DNA of 64,000 nt from Hermatobates lingyangjiaoensis (GCA_026182355.1 JAPFBL010000239.1:1-64000); one strand, 5' to 3'. Counted from the first letter of the stretch, positions 34,798 to 45,865 are shown. Program-made: numbers and translations. The notes: generated by a model from the sequence alone, not told the origin.

Positions 34798-35820
34798 ACA
34801 ACTGCAACTAGTTTAAGGACAGGTTTAAAAAATATAGCGTAGATCTATTTCAATATAGAAATGATAAAACACGTGTATCAGCAGTATTTTAAAGAAAACA
34901 CTGCTAATTTAATTTTTGTGTCTATTATTTTTATCCCGGGTGGAGCTTGATGCTGGTTACCGTAAAGGTCAATGGAATAGAAGAAATTCTTGAAGAATAG
35001 TAACGACAAAAATATAATTTTACTTTCTTCTGAAAAAAAAATGGTTTCTTAGAAGTCGGAAACAAATTATGTTTTATTATCTGAGGTGAGAAGCCTGCTT
35101 AAGAAAACTCAATTACGGGACTATTCTCGGGGCTAAATTAAAGTGAATTAATGAACTGTCTATCTGAACGGAAGCAGTAATTTAGCGAATATCGTGGCAT
35201 TTAGACTTTCATCGCTAGGAATAAATGAACAAAGCTCAACGAAATTAGATGAAACATCCATCGGCCATTTTATATATACAACTGTTAAACAATTGAAACA
35301 AATTATTCAATTCTTACAGTTGTGTGCAATATTTGTCAATCTACTAATCAATTCAAACATAAAGTAAGAACATTCATTACTAGTGCAATCTGTTATAGTA
35401 CGGTATTTACTCATATTGGAGATTTCATAGAATTACGTTTTCATAGAAACAAAAAAAGAAAAAGAAGTTTAATATACGAATAAGAGAATGAATCCGTATA
35501 TCCGTTCATCCGTATGTCTAAACGAAAAAATACTAAGTCGTCCGAAATTTCTTAAAGTTTTTTATATAATTTGAAAGATGTGGTTTCTGTTGCAAAGCAG
35601 TCATGTTCCAATGTACCATACAGTTAAGTAAATATACCTGCCAAGACTTACAAGACAATCCTCCGAACACCATCCCACCCCTACCAACACTCCTTCAACC
35701 TTTCTTTAGTCCTTTCTAAGTCATTCCCGTAGAATGACGCTCAACAGTGTAGGCAATTAAAAATCATTGAGTACAGAATTAATTAAATCATTTTTTTTAA
35801 TAATTCCCTTGTTAAAAAAA
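34798..35820. other. Noncoding intron sequence
   Basis: AT-rich; a relic of a GTTTCGAACAC-family outer end (gtacggtatttactcatattggagatttc) at about 35398-35430. Confidence 0.4.
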
Positions 35821-35837
35821 CTCAAAGAAAGTTCAAT

Positions 35838-36155
35838 TAACATAAACACCTGAAATAACAATCAATGATCAAACCACAATATGAAATGGGAAAACAAGAC
35901 TAAGATCTTTCAACCGTAACCCGGGTTTTTGACTCTGACGAAGACCGCTTGTTACGGTTGAAAGATCTTAGTCTTGTTTTCCCATTTCATATTGTGTTGA
36001 TCATTGATTGTTATTTCACGTGTTTATGTGAAATCTTTATAATATATATATATATATATATATAATGATCAAACCACAATAAGAAATGGAAAAACAAGAC
36101 TAAGATCTTTTAACCGTAACAAGCGGTCTTCGTCAGAGTCAAAAACCCAACTGAA
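35838..36155. repeat. Family-K inverted pair and adjacent single arm around (TA)n
   Basis: 35842-36035 is a near-perfect inverted pair with almost no spacer (ccgtaacccgggtttttgac). After a TA tract a third arm (36062-36150) follows. The minus strand of the left and third arms and the plus strand of the right arm carry the CTGACGA..GAAA core. Confidence 0.75.
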
Positions 36156-36159
36156 ACAT

Positions 36160-36715
36160 AGATACACGACACATCTGGTGACGGGTCGCTAAACACTCTT
36201 TTGAAGTGGTCATACGATTGCGCTTATGGTCAAGTGTGAGCAATCGCGGCACCCATCTCGCAAAGAGTTATTTCATGTCCAAATATTCGTGTAAAATATG
36301 ATGTACCTGTTCAGTTGAGATGCCTACAGAATGAGCCAACTCTCGCACTTTCATTCTCCGATCATCCAATATCATTTCACTTCTTTTAGTCGACCTGAAC
36401 GTTCGGCGTCACTAGTGCTGGTACGACCACAACGGAATTCTGTAAACCACTTCTTGACCATTGAAATAGATGTGCCGAGTCCCCGTAGTATTTATCAAGT
36501 CTTTCCTTAGTTTCAGTGATGGGTCTTTTACGTAAAAAGTAATGCTTAATCAGCACACGAAATTCACTCTCTTCTAGGTAGCTGGCTCATAATTAGATAG
36601 TTAGTTGTCCATTAATAAATTACAGATGACGGCAGCACTGTTGCATTTAGAGTAACTGCGCGGGAAATTCAAAAAGTCACTGACTTATCAATCCGCCCTA
36701 GTAAATCATCATTAT
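36160..36715 (-). pseudogene. mariner transposase N-terminal half with 5' terminal repeat
   Basis: The minus strand gives FRVLIKHYFLRKRPITETKE, then RLDKYYGDSA, and after frameshifts pieces that read WFTEFRCGRTS, MILDDRRMKVRELAHSVGIS and LFARWVPRLLT. These are the paired helix-turn-helix DNA-binding region of a mariner transposase and the WVPRLLT linker; the catalytic part is absent. The end ACTAGGGCGGATTGATAAGT at 36715 matches the terminus at 17178. Several frameshifts make it inactive. A family-K repeat adjoins its truncated end. Confidence 0.82.
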
Positions 36716-36962
36716 CAGTAGATTGTGTCACACGATGAAAGTGTCCTTACAATAGTAGTAACATCATTAAGATGATAGAAAAATTGTATTAGTATATATA
36801 TTAGTATTAGAAGTAAAATGTAAAAATAATAGTAGAAAGATCAGTAGTGTGATTTGTGCTACTTAAATGCATCATCAGTAGCTTTGTGATAATGTGAAAA
36901 TGAAGATATGAAAAAATTGTAGCGGCACGATCAAAGTCTGTAGGATGATCTGTATCTAATAT

Positions 36963-36964
36963 AC

Positions 36965-37030
<66 letters not shown>

Positions 37031-37031
37031 T
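36963..37031. repeat. (TAC)n-(TAG)n perfect hairpin
   Basis: About ten CTA units are followed directly by about ten TAG units, so the microsatellite is its own inverted repeat with arms of roughly 30 bp and no spacer. Confidence 0.92.
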
Positions 37032-38152
37032 AGGTATACTACCTACAATGTAGTATCTGTTTTAATATAGTACAATTAAAAAACTAGTATGAGCCTTTTA
37101 TAAATTAACTAGCTGACCTACCCGGCTTTACCCGGGAAACAATTTAATTTCAACTCTAATAATAAATTACATATAACGAAAACAATTTAAATTTTCTATA
37201 GTTCCGTTACACTTAACTTTTTTGAGATAAACGAAATTAATACAGAATTAAAATTATAGATTACGCAAAAAAGATATAATCTAACACTGATTATAAATTG
37301 CACACTTTGTCTAATACAATTGGTAGTTGGATAGATTAGATTAAACAAATAATAAAAAGAATATTTTTTGCCGAACAATACATAAAGAAATGAAAGGTCT
37401 TCTAGTTAGATATCATCGATATATATAATAATTGATCATTTTGCCTATATGGAGTAGGGCCGGATACTAATTAGTAATAATTAAATACTTCAAACAAACG
37501 AATTAATCAATCAGGAATAAATAAAGAAGCCTTACATCCATTAAACTTAAACAATACTTTAACTATTCTTTTAAGATTAGAATTAATGATTCAAATACCA
37601 TCATTATTATTCGTAATACCATCATGCATACTTAAAGGTAATAAGTTATTATTTAATGCATAACTTTCTTTAATTAGATATGAAAAGTTAATTGTAAACT
37701 ATTCATGTAAGCTAAAGCTTTGTTAAAGTTAATAAGAAACCCATATAAAATTACAATAATTGTCTTTAATATCAATCTGAAAACAATACTAACATTTCTG
37801 GTACCTGGTTGTTTCTAATTGAACAAAGCATGTTGAAATATTATCATAAAGAATAACCTACCTGCGGCCGCTATTACCAATTAAAGTCAAAATGTAAACA
37901 AACAGATTATACAGCAAACCTTATCTATTATAATATTTTTGGGATATTACCTGAACCACAACTCTGATTTTTACAAAAACTTTACATAAACCTTAACGGG
38001 GATATACCTAATAATTTCCTAAATTTTCACGGCGATTGGATGTATGGTTTTTTAATCTATCGAGTACAAACAAGCAGACATACATTCATTTTTATATATA
38101 TAGAGATAATTACAAAAGGGGTTGAAGAAAAGGTATTTATTTGTTGACTAAC
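37032..38152. other. AT-rich intron sequence
   Basis: A decayed 37110-37140 stretch (agctgacctacccggctttacccggg) resembles the end of a common invertebrate repeat with CCCGG-rich termini, but I see no partner. No gene. Confidence 0.4.
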
Positions 38153-38438
38153 CTGCTGCCATAAGATCTGATGGAAGGTGTCTATGAGCGAAGCTGTGAG
38201 GCTAAGGTGGAGAAGAGGAAGTGCGATGCCAAAGAGGGCTGCTAGCCAGACCCTCAAGGGCAGCATGGAATAGGCGAGGAAGACGACAAAGACCAGCCTC
38301 CAGAGGCCTTCGGGCAGCACTCGGCGGGTCTCCGAGCGAAGCGAAGGGTTCGAAAGAGGCAGCCCTACCACTGTGAAGGTGGCCGAGAAGAACAGGATGA
38401 CGTAGCATACCCAGCCTAAGTAGGAGTCCTGCATCAAT
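38153..38438 (-). CDS. rut: Adenylate cyclase (ADCY1/rutabaga-like) exon: TM3-TM5
   Basis: A 286-bp exon. The acceptor gctgttgcag precedes ATTGATGCAG and the donor is CAGCAG followed by GTTAGT. The first A completes a lysine codon begun by AA at the end of the 40438-40728 exon. The exon ends on a full codon and joins VVANVLV of the 5099-5248 exon. The product begins LMQDSYLGWVCYVILFFSAT (helix 3), continues FTVVGLPLSNPSLRSETRRV, then LWRLVFVVFLAYSMLPLR (helix 4) and VWLAALFGIALPLLHLSLTA (helix 5), and ends DTFHQILWQQ. The YSMLPL motif between helices 4 and 5 is typical of membrane adenylate cyclases. The exon is much GC-richer than its surroundings. Open frames in other registers here are shadows. 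Its role is part of the six-helix membrane cassette, not catalysis. Confidence 0.9.
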
Positions 38439-39200
38439 CTGCAACAGCCATGGCGACTGACTCAGGAGTGGGACCTCAGTCCCGGACATCAGTGGCTCGA
38501 GGAAACTTTGACTATAGCTTACAACACTTCGTACATCGTAACAATACACACTAAGCACCTAACTAAACATCATAGTTGCTTTGCTCATCATCACACTAAA
38601 GACAACTTACTAGAGTAGCACTGCCTTATGCCCTGCGGCCCACGATGTATTTTTGTGTGCCCTCGTAGATTATCTTGAGTTCCATCTTAATTTTTAAAAT
38701 TCCTTCTATTTTCCCTCATTAAAAAAAGCTCACCGAGGCTTTTAGAAGGAAATTATATCTTTGGAGATAGGGAGAGCGCAACAACAAGAAATGCATTAGT
38801 TTTTATCTTATATCACCTTCCTAATCTTCTGCAGGTTTCCTTGTGATAAATTGCTTCATTATAATTATGAAATAATGAGATTGGAATAAAAATTTTGTCC
38901 ATATGAATAATAAATATTGAAATAATTATTGAAACATTAATATAGTACACAGTATTTATGTTTATATGTATTTTATATGTACAAGAAATTACAATACGGC
39001 CCGTGGTCACTTGGGATTGATATATGCGGCCCCCAGTTCACAAAAGGTGGCCCACGTGTGTCTTATGCAATCAGAGCGGGACTATTACAAACCTTGGCAT
39101 CAGAGCCACACATTCAACTAAGTCCTAGTTTATTAAAACCATATGTGTAAAACTATTTAACAGTAAACACATAAAAAAACTCAACACATATGAATTATAC
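38439..39200. other. Noncoding intron sequence with hAT-like relic
   Basis: 38625-38645 (ccttatgccctgcggcccacgatg) and 38998-39060 (cggcccgtggtcac, gcggcccccagttcac) look like the decayed ends of a hAT-type repeat whose termini carry GGCCC. No duplication confirmed. Confidence 0.35.
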
Positions 39201-39204
39201 AGAG

Positions 39205-39530
39205 AAGTTAAAACGTTTACTCGTATTGGAGGATTTCAAGAATTACGTATCCAAACAAAAAAAAAAGTTTAATATGAAACTAACAAGGCATTTCGAACAC
39301 TTAGTGTTCTTCTTCAAGTTAACATGTGAACTGTTGAGAGTCGATGTACGGGAATAACCGTCTTTCTCCTAAGTCATTTCCGTAGATCGACTCCCAACAG
39401 TGCACATGTTAACCTGAAGAAGAAGACTAAGTTTTCGAAATGCCTTGTTAGTTTCATATTAAACTTTTTTTGAGTGTGGAGATGTAATTCTTGGAACCCC
39501 TCAATATGTGTAGATACCTCTACACAATGT
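39205..39530. mobile_element. Foldback element, family GTTTCGAACAC
   Basis: Inverted arms about 39215-39330 and 39395-39515. The left arm, minus strand, reads TTGAAGA, A, GAACAC-TAA-GTGTTC, GAAA, TGCC; the right arm, plus strand, has CTGAAGAAGAAGACTAAGTTTTCGAAATGCC. Outer ends contain cgtattggaggatttcaag and its inverted match. Confidence 0.7.
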
Positions 39531-39589
39531 CGAATCTAATCCAATATCTAATATCTAATATGGTTAGATACATACCAGTCAAAATGTTT

Positions 39590-40055
39590 ACATTTTATTG
39601 AAAAAAAAACATCCTATGGTTTTAAAAATCTGAGGTTATTTTTTCGTTTATTGCTTTTGGCCTCAAAGATAACGCCAAAATTTCGAGACTCTAGGATTAG
39701 TAGATTAGGAAAAAAATGTAGTCTAAAAACAGGTTTTTGGCAAAAAAAAAATCACTTTCCAATCATGCATAATTCCACTCAAACAATACGGCACATCAAC
39801 ACTATTAGGCCAATTTTTTTTGTCAAATATCAATTTCATCCATCAAAGATTCTGGACCGTAGCGTTGTCACAAACCTTGGATACATACTCACTCACCCAC
39901 CCATTGTATTTTTTGTTCATATGCCTGACGAAGAACACTACATGTTCGAAACGGGTTGTTTATATTATTAAACTTCAATATTTGGAGACTTGTTCATTAA
40001 CGTTTTACCCTACAATGAGCAAATACTACATCATAAGTGATTGCGCTACTTTAGA
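39590..40055 (+). mobile_element. Unassigned dispersed repeat followed by a half foldback
   Basis: 39600-39915 matches 61370-61700 and the split copy at 49880-50400 (ttttcgtttattgcttttgg, aatcatgcataa, gtttgtcacaaacc-like, tactcactcacccaccca). No coding domain; it could be the 3' end of a retroelement. From about 39920 a GTTTCGAACAC-family half element follows, with CTGACGA, A, GAACA..TGTTC, GAAA, CGGG at 39925-39956. Confidence 0.6.
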
Positions 40056-40437
40056 ATAGATAATTGCAAATACGCGAATGAACAAGTAAATACTTTGGAA
40101 CTTTTGAACATTATTTAGAGTAATTTACTATCATGCCTGTAGCATAATGATCCTCACTTAAAGTGCTTTGGAGCAGGGCTCTTGTCTAGAATCTACAGAC
40201 TAGGTAAATAACTCCTAGTGGACTCAGGAAGATGGATGTGTTCGGAAAAATGTCAAGTAAGGAGAAATATGTAAAAGGCATGATGGTTAATTACTGAAGA
40301 GGTGTATAATGTTTATGGTATTATTCTGAAAGCGAGCTATAAATAAAGCTGATGGGCCAATATGGAAAAAGTAATTTCAGCTGTAACTTAGATTGTTGAT
40401 ACTAAGATATCAGGAAGTCAGGAGAGAAAGTACTTAC
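40056..40437. other. Noncoding intron sequence next to the cyclase donor
   Basis: No element recognised. It runs into the GTAAGTA donor of the N-terminal exon at 40437. Confidence 0.4.
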
Positions 40438-40728
40438 TTGGTGCTGAGAAAGAGTAGGAGGAAGACGAAGAGGAGGCAGTGAAGGAGGTGGTAGAGGTTC
40501 TGGGCGGTGAAGGCGTGGGTGTAAGCGAAACTGAGACTGGCCAGGACTGCGGTGAGGAGGACGAAGAGGCAGACAACAGCGATGACAGAGGAGTGCTGCA
40601 GCTTGAAGGCGTATCGGTGGAAGAGGGCCTCGAGCTCCTCGCTCTCGAAGCGGTGTCTGTCGAGGAGATGGGCCAGCGAGCGGCCCTGCCCCGCCTTGAC
40701 CGCGTGGTCCATCACGCCCTTGTCATCC
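40438..40728 (-). CDS. rut: Adenylate cyclase (ADCY1/rutabaga-like) N-terminal exon: TM1-TM2
   Basis: A 291-bp exon. The acceptor is tgccttgttctcag before GGATGACAAG; the donor is ACCAA followed by GTAAGT. It opens in phase 2 (one base completes a codon) and closes with AA, which the next exon turns into lysine. It encodes DDKGVMDHAVKAGQGRS, LAHLLDRHRFESEELEALFH, RYAFKLQ, SSVIAVVCLFVLLTAVLASL (helix 1), FAYTHAFTAQNLYHLLH and CLLFVFLLLFLST (helix 2). The EELEALF..Y..KLQ stretch before helix 1 is characteristic of ADCY1-type cyclases. An ATG at 40712 in good context (G at -3 and +4) could be the start, giving an N-terminus of about 43 residues before helix 1; otherwise coding exons lie upstream. 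Its 5' end and acceptor are repeated three more times upstream. GC-rich codons contrast with the flanks. Confidence 0.88.
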
Positions 40729-41190
40729 CTGAGAACAAGGCACAAGTCAGCTGCATTGTATACGCAACAACAAACAACTATCTGCGAAAACAGCAGTGGG
40801 GTAGCAAGGGGAGGGGGCACGTGCCAGGGGGAGGCCCTGCCCCGCCTTGACCGCGTGGTCCATCACGCCCTTGTCATCCCTGAGAACAAGGCACAAGTCA
40901 GCTACTTTATATACGCAACAACAAACAACTATCTGCGAAACAGCAGTGGGGTAGCAAGGGGAGGGGGCACGTGCCAGCGAGCGGCCCTGCCCCACCTTGA
41001 CCGCGTGGTCCATCACGCCCTTGTCATCCCTGAGAACAAGGCACAAGTCAGCTGCATTGTACACGCAACAACAAACAACTATTTGCGAAAACAGCAGTGG
41101 GGTAGCAAGGGGAGGAGGCACGTGCTAGGGGGAGGCCCTGCCCCGCCTTGACCGCGTGGTCCATCACGCCCTTGTCATCCCTGTCAACAA
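40684..41190 (-). repeat. 151-bp tandem array copying the exon 5' end and its splice acceptor
   Basis: Four copies of ccctgccccgccttgaccg start at 40684, 40835, 40985 and 41136. Each includes about 45 bp of coding sequence, the acceptor (tctcag or gacag before GGATGACAAG) and about 60 bp of intron; the first three run into a CAGTGGGGTAGCAAGGGGAG stretch. Only the copy at 40684 continues into the full exon. The outermost copy has a distinct intron flank (tgttttgttgacag) and may be the original acceptor. Long frames on both strands across this block are by-products. Confidence 0.9.
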
Positions 41191-42037
41191 AACACAAGTC
41201 ACCTGCTCGGCTCAGCTGTATCAAATCCGTATGTTCTACTTATATCCCCATAGAAACCTATAATTTATACTTCTGCCAATGAAAAAGGTTTTAAATAAAA
41301 ACTGAAACATTGGGAATGTTTAGTGTTTAATTTGAATCTAAAGAACTCAATGAGTCCTAATATTCTTTAATTTTGTTTCTATTTCACTATTATATATATA
41401 TATCACACCGTGTTCGGGACGGGTGAACCCAACAATTTAAACACTCGTATGTCCGGTTAAAAACACCTACAGTTATCACTCCTATAACACGGTGGATTGA
41501 TTCCTCGTTATAGGAAAACACATTGTAAGAGTACCATGTTATACATAGTACTACTATAACTATAGTGTAGCACTATGACTGTATTTATAGAAAAGTTTGA
41601 GGAACCTTATAACAAAGGCCAAAGAAAAAATAGAAAATACGAAAAAGTGAAGAAACATAAATTAATAACATAAAAGGAATAATAATATATTAAGAAAGAA
41701 AAGGGAAAAGTAATAATAAAGAAGATTAATAAGACAACAGAAAAATGTGAATTTAGATTAGTAAAATATAATAGAAACAATGAAAAGAATATTAAAAAAA
41801 TTAAAAACACTGAGATAAAAAAAATATAATACTTTCTTCTTATCTTGAGAGCGACAAGAAAGCCTGATAATTAAAAAAAAGATTGTAATCAGCCAGGATG
41901 TCTTTCTGTTTAATTATTTTCGTGTTTAGTTGGGATGGGATGACTGTAAACCTTTTGCGACATACTTCTGCTATTCAGCGACCACTGTATTATAGGTTAG
42001 CACATGGTTATGTAAGCTTATTTATTGCTGCTATATT
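41191..42037. other. AT-rich noncoding with a hammerhead-like relic
   Basis: 41260-41395 contains ctgccaatgaaaaaggttttaaataaaaactgaaaca, a relic of the 54430-54785 foldback family, ending in a TA tract. The rest (41580-41890) is A-rich. No gene. Confidence 0.5.
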
Positions 42038-42384
42038 GGGGCCAGGTTTAACGTGGCCAGGCTCGCCTCTGAACTGGTAGATCCGGGGTTCGATACCACT
42101 TGGCTCTTGATTTATTCACGTGGGAGGTGAATAAATCTGAGCACGTCATCCCTCGGAGAGGGCGTTAATCCGTCGGTACTGAGCCTGTACGATGTCAGGT
42201 AACTCTTTAAAGATCCCTACCCTAAATACACTTGAGCTAGGTAAAATTTAGGATTCCCAATGTACAATCAATCTTCATTATGTGGTATCACAAACCGCCC
42301 AATGTTCGGCCTTTTGTGTTCCCTTGTGGGACAACTACTGCAACCTAAAGAGTTGCCTACTACTACTACTACTACTACTACTGC
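42038..42384 (+). mobile_element. tRNA-derived SINE, tail type B, ending in (TAC)n
   Basis: A decayed A box, CTCGCCTCTGAACTGG, the B box GGTTCGATACCACTTGG, the body with GTCAGGTAACTC, then the type B tail (TGTGGTATCACAAA...GTTGCCTACTACTAC) and about nine TAC units. Confidence 0.85.
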
Positions 42385-43439
42385 TACTATTGTTGTATTA
42401 ATACGTAGATTCAAAGGACAATAATTACACTGGACCCACAAGGATACATAATCACAATACTAATGTATTGAGGGACAGGAATTGATCCAGTAGAAAAGGT
42501 CAATATTTATTATACTGTATGAACTTGAATGCGATTCATAAAATTGCTTTATTGGACTGAGGAATATTTCATTTGCTGAGACAGTCTGTCAAAGTTGGAG
42601 TGACGCAAGACTTGGTAAGTGGATGGTTGGATCACGCGAGGCGTACATTTTGATCGTGAATTGAAGTTCAAACTATTTATTCGGAGTTTTGACACGGAGA
42701 CTCTTTAAGCACAAAGCTGACCATGTTTTAATCGATATTGATTTTCCCTGTTCGACACTACGTACACAGAAAACATGTACTGGCATCAAATGTAAAAGTA
42801 TGCCACCGGGAATCGGGACGACCCGTCATGCCTATAGGGCGCTTCATCCATCATCATCATCTCATTCATCACACTACCTTAACTAGTGGCATAAAGTAAA
42901 AATTGCACACATGGCTCATAAACGTTTTTAATTGTTTGCATTCTGGTATTGAAGTCATCTTCAGGGAGTCAGTGATGCACCACTAAAAATAAGATAAGGC
43001 TCATTATTTAAATAAAACATATTCGACTTGTCTTCTGTGTATCTGGGTTTCTATACTAACAAAGAAAACGGAAGTTCACTCTCAGCATAGCAAATATATA
43101 ACGACAGGTATAGTACCATAGAGTCGTTAACATGCACTACAGTAAGCAGTAAGGGTTTTTTTGACTTTAAGATAACCTTTTGACAGTCTGTAAGTGAGAT
43201 TCAGCACGCCTGTCAGTTAGTTGAAGTAAACGCCACAAGGATTAATACGGAGGTAATAATAGATCAGATGTCATCTCTCGGGAGACATTATCCAGCCCTT
43301 TCACGGCACATGGTAATCTTGGAGTGATGATTTAACACGGGGATGTAGGTAGCGGTTTAAAAAGGTTATTACTAGAGACCACAAGGTCAAGGACACAGGC
43401 AGATCAATGTCTGTTGAGGCAAAAGCAGTTGTAACTGAA
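42385..43439. other. Noncoding; hammerhead-like relic near 42950
   Basis: At about 42940-42970, minus strand, CCCTGAAGATGACTTCAATACC resembles the CTGAAGA-N-stem pattern, but the GAAA half is not where expected. No gene evidence in the block. Confidence 0.4.
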
Positions 43440-43990
43440 CAGCCCTACAGCCACTTATATGGTATAGACTGCCTCCCGAGCCGAGACCCAGTGCCTCTTA
43501 GTCCCTAGGCCCTACAGCCACTTATATACACTGCCTCCCCTAGCATATCGCCCTGCCCCAGTGCCTCTTAGTCCCAAGGCCCTACAGCCACTTATCTACA
43601 CTGCCTCGCCTAACATATCGCCGAGACCGAGTGCCTCTTAGCCCCCAGGTCCTACAGGCGCTGATATACACCAACTAGCCTGGCATATCGCCCAGCCCCA
43701 GTGCCCCTTAGTCCCCAGTCCCTATAGCCGCTTATCTACACTGCCTCGTCTAGCACGCCCAGCCCCAGTGTCCCTTAGTCCCCAGTCCCTATAGCCGCTT
43801 ATCTACACTGCCTCGTCTAGCACGCCCAGCCCCAGTGCCCCTTAGTCCCCAGTCCCTATAGCCGCTTATCTACACTGCCTCGTCTAGCACGCCCAGCCCC
43901 AGTGCCCCTTAGTCCCCAGTCCCTACAGCCGCTTATCTACACTGCCTCGCCTAGCATATCTCCCAGCCCCATACCCCTTAGTCTCCAGTA
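43440..43990. repeat. GC-rich 67-bp minisatellite
   Basis: Units contain cgcttatctacactgcctcg, tctagcacgcccagcccc and agtgccccttagtccccag. cctatag starts at 43721, 43788, 43855 and 43922 give exactly 67 bp; earlier units are longer and more diverged. About eight units in total. Confidence 0.9.
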
Positions 43991-44744
43991 CCACATTATA
44001 TCATGCATTAGCTATAACAACACATTCTATGGACAATTATAACACATGCTCTACCACCAACCAGCTAGACCTTTCATCCTACAATATCAATTGTTGATAA
44101 GACGATTATTATAGCAACTGCCATGGTAAAATATTCAACTTTCACTTGGATTCAAGTTGTGCTATTCAGGTTAGACTATCTTTTAAAATTTAAACAAACT
44201 CTATTCTTGATGCTAAACAAAGACAAATAGAACTAAAAGTCCTGCCAAAAAAAGTATAATTGAATCAATTACTTATACTGAAAATAAGTTTTCTGGTAAA
44301 AAAGAAATATGAAGGGTAAGAAGACCTTCCAATTTTTCGTACATAGATTTCAGATGATAGAATTAATAGCAAATGTACCAGTTTTCTAGGAACACAAAAA
44401 CAGTTAAAACCGATAAGTCGGTTTTTGAACCAGGAAAACAACGGTACTTTTACAAACACACCAAGAGACAACTCTTTTAAAGAAGCTATGACCACATTTT
44501 GTCTTTCTAGGTAGATGCTTCAACCTCTAGGTAACCAAATCATAAGACTAAAAACTAATTATTAACTACGGTCACCAACTATTCTCTGTACGATTACATC
44601 AATGGAAATATCCTCATTCTCGTTCACCTCCTGACGATGGCTGTCACAATTCAAAAATGAGACTATAGGAAATTTACTATGAAAGAACGAGAGTGTCATA
44701 GAGAAAAGTTAAACACTGTTAAAGTTCCATTCTTGTTTACATAG
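43991..44744. other. Noncoding, nothing recognised
   Basis: AT-rich sequence without domain or repeat match. Confidence 0.4.
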
Positions 44745-45040
44745 CTTCTCTACCACTGATTCTTCTTCTACTTCTCATTATAAGCCGACGTTTCGTCAAA
44801 AATTGATCGTCATTTTCAAGACTGAAAATAATTTTTTTTTGCCTATACAATGGCCAACTGTCTATTTTTAGTTACCGTTTACTTTATATGTTGTTTGTTG
44901 CTTATTGTGTCTTTAGTTGATATTCTGTGCATTTATTTATTTTCAGCAGTTTGCTTTTTCATTAATTGTTTTCAGCTTTAAAATGCCGATCAATTTTTGA
45001 CGAAACGTCGGCTTATAATCAGAAGTAGTTAATTCTTTGG
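44745..45040. mobile_element. Foldback element with GACGAAACGTCGGC ends
   Basis: The outer arms (ttcttctacttctcattataagccgacgtttcg...attttcaagactgaaa) are inverted at 44970-45030. Each arm ends GACGAAACGTCGGCTTATAA on its outward strand. The centre resembles the outer element at 29630-30365 (tagttgatattctgtgcatt). Confidence 0.6.
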
Positions 45041-45865
45041 ACGAAATCCTCAAGAAATCTATTTTGAATTTTAACTTTCCTATATAATTTTACTAAAGGA
45101 AAGAAAAGGCAGACAATGGGTAGAGCAAATAAAAGAGGTCTGGAACAAAAGAACATAATATGCCACTTGATTTAAACTCTCTATTGATCTCGTCAATATT
45201 GATTATTGATTCTAATATGAATAAATATTATTATTAATCACACTGGGCTAAATGGATAATACAAAGTCTTTAAACAAAATAAGTTATTTAATTCAAACTA
45301 CGCGTTTCGAACACTTCGTGCTCATCGTCAGGTAAATACCACACAATTACAGATTGCACAACAAATCATTATGCTTCAATTGCGCTTAGGCAAGTCTGAA
45401 AATTACCCAGAACTCATAAGAGAACATAGCACTCACATCAATTGATATTTCTATCTACTGTTAAGGTGAAGATCATTAACAGAATCTGCGAAACTTCTCC
45501 ATTAAACATCAAGAATAGGGAAAATTAGTGATTATATTTACACAAATTACAGCAAAGTACCATTCTCATATGCAATAGTTTCCACATTTAGTAATATATT
45601 TCTGAGAAATTTTATTAAAATCTGGCAAACAGCCAGATTTTCGCTTGCTTAAAACTGCTCTCATTCATACGAGTATATATCCAAACATGAACAAAAATAT
45701 CTAAAATTTATTCAAAGGACCTCAAAACATGTAAATCAGTTTAGATCCAAATCAACTATATTTTTTTATGACCATATATTTTTACAGGGAATTAAAAACA
45801 ACTCTGGACAGATATATTTCTTTTATTAGATTGATTCACGTTAAAAACCGGAAAGACGATCCAAA
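45041..45865. other. Noncoding with a half GTTTCGAACAC foldback
   Basis: 45250-45362 carries actacgcgtttcgaacacttcgtgctcatcgtcagg. The minus strand at 45301-45332 reads CTGACGA, T, GAGCAC-GAA-GTGTTC, GAAA, CGCG, where a G-U pair replaces an A-U seen at 30018. The rest is AT-rich. Confidence 0.55.

Noticed and set aside
38202..38558. 118-codon minus-strand frame overlapping the second cyclase exon
   Set aside because: It is a different register of the same GC-rich exon and has no family match.
40479..41151. Plus-strand frames of 123 and 199 codons
   Set aside because: They are antisense to the cyclase N-terminal exon and its tandem copies; the minus strand has the family match and splice sites.
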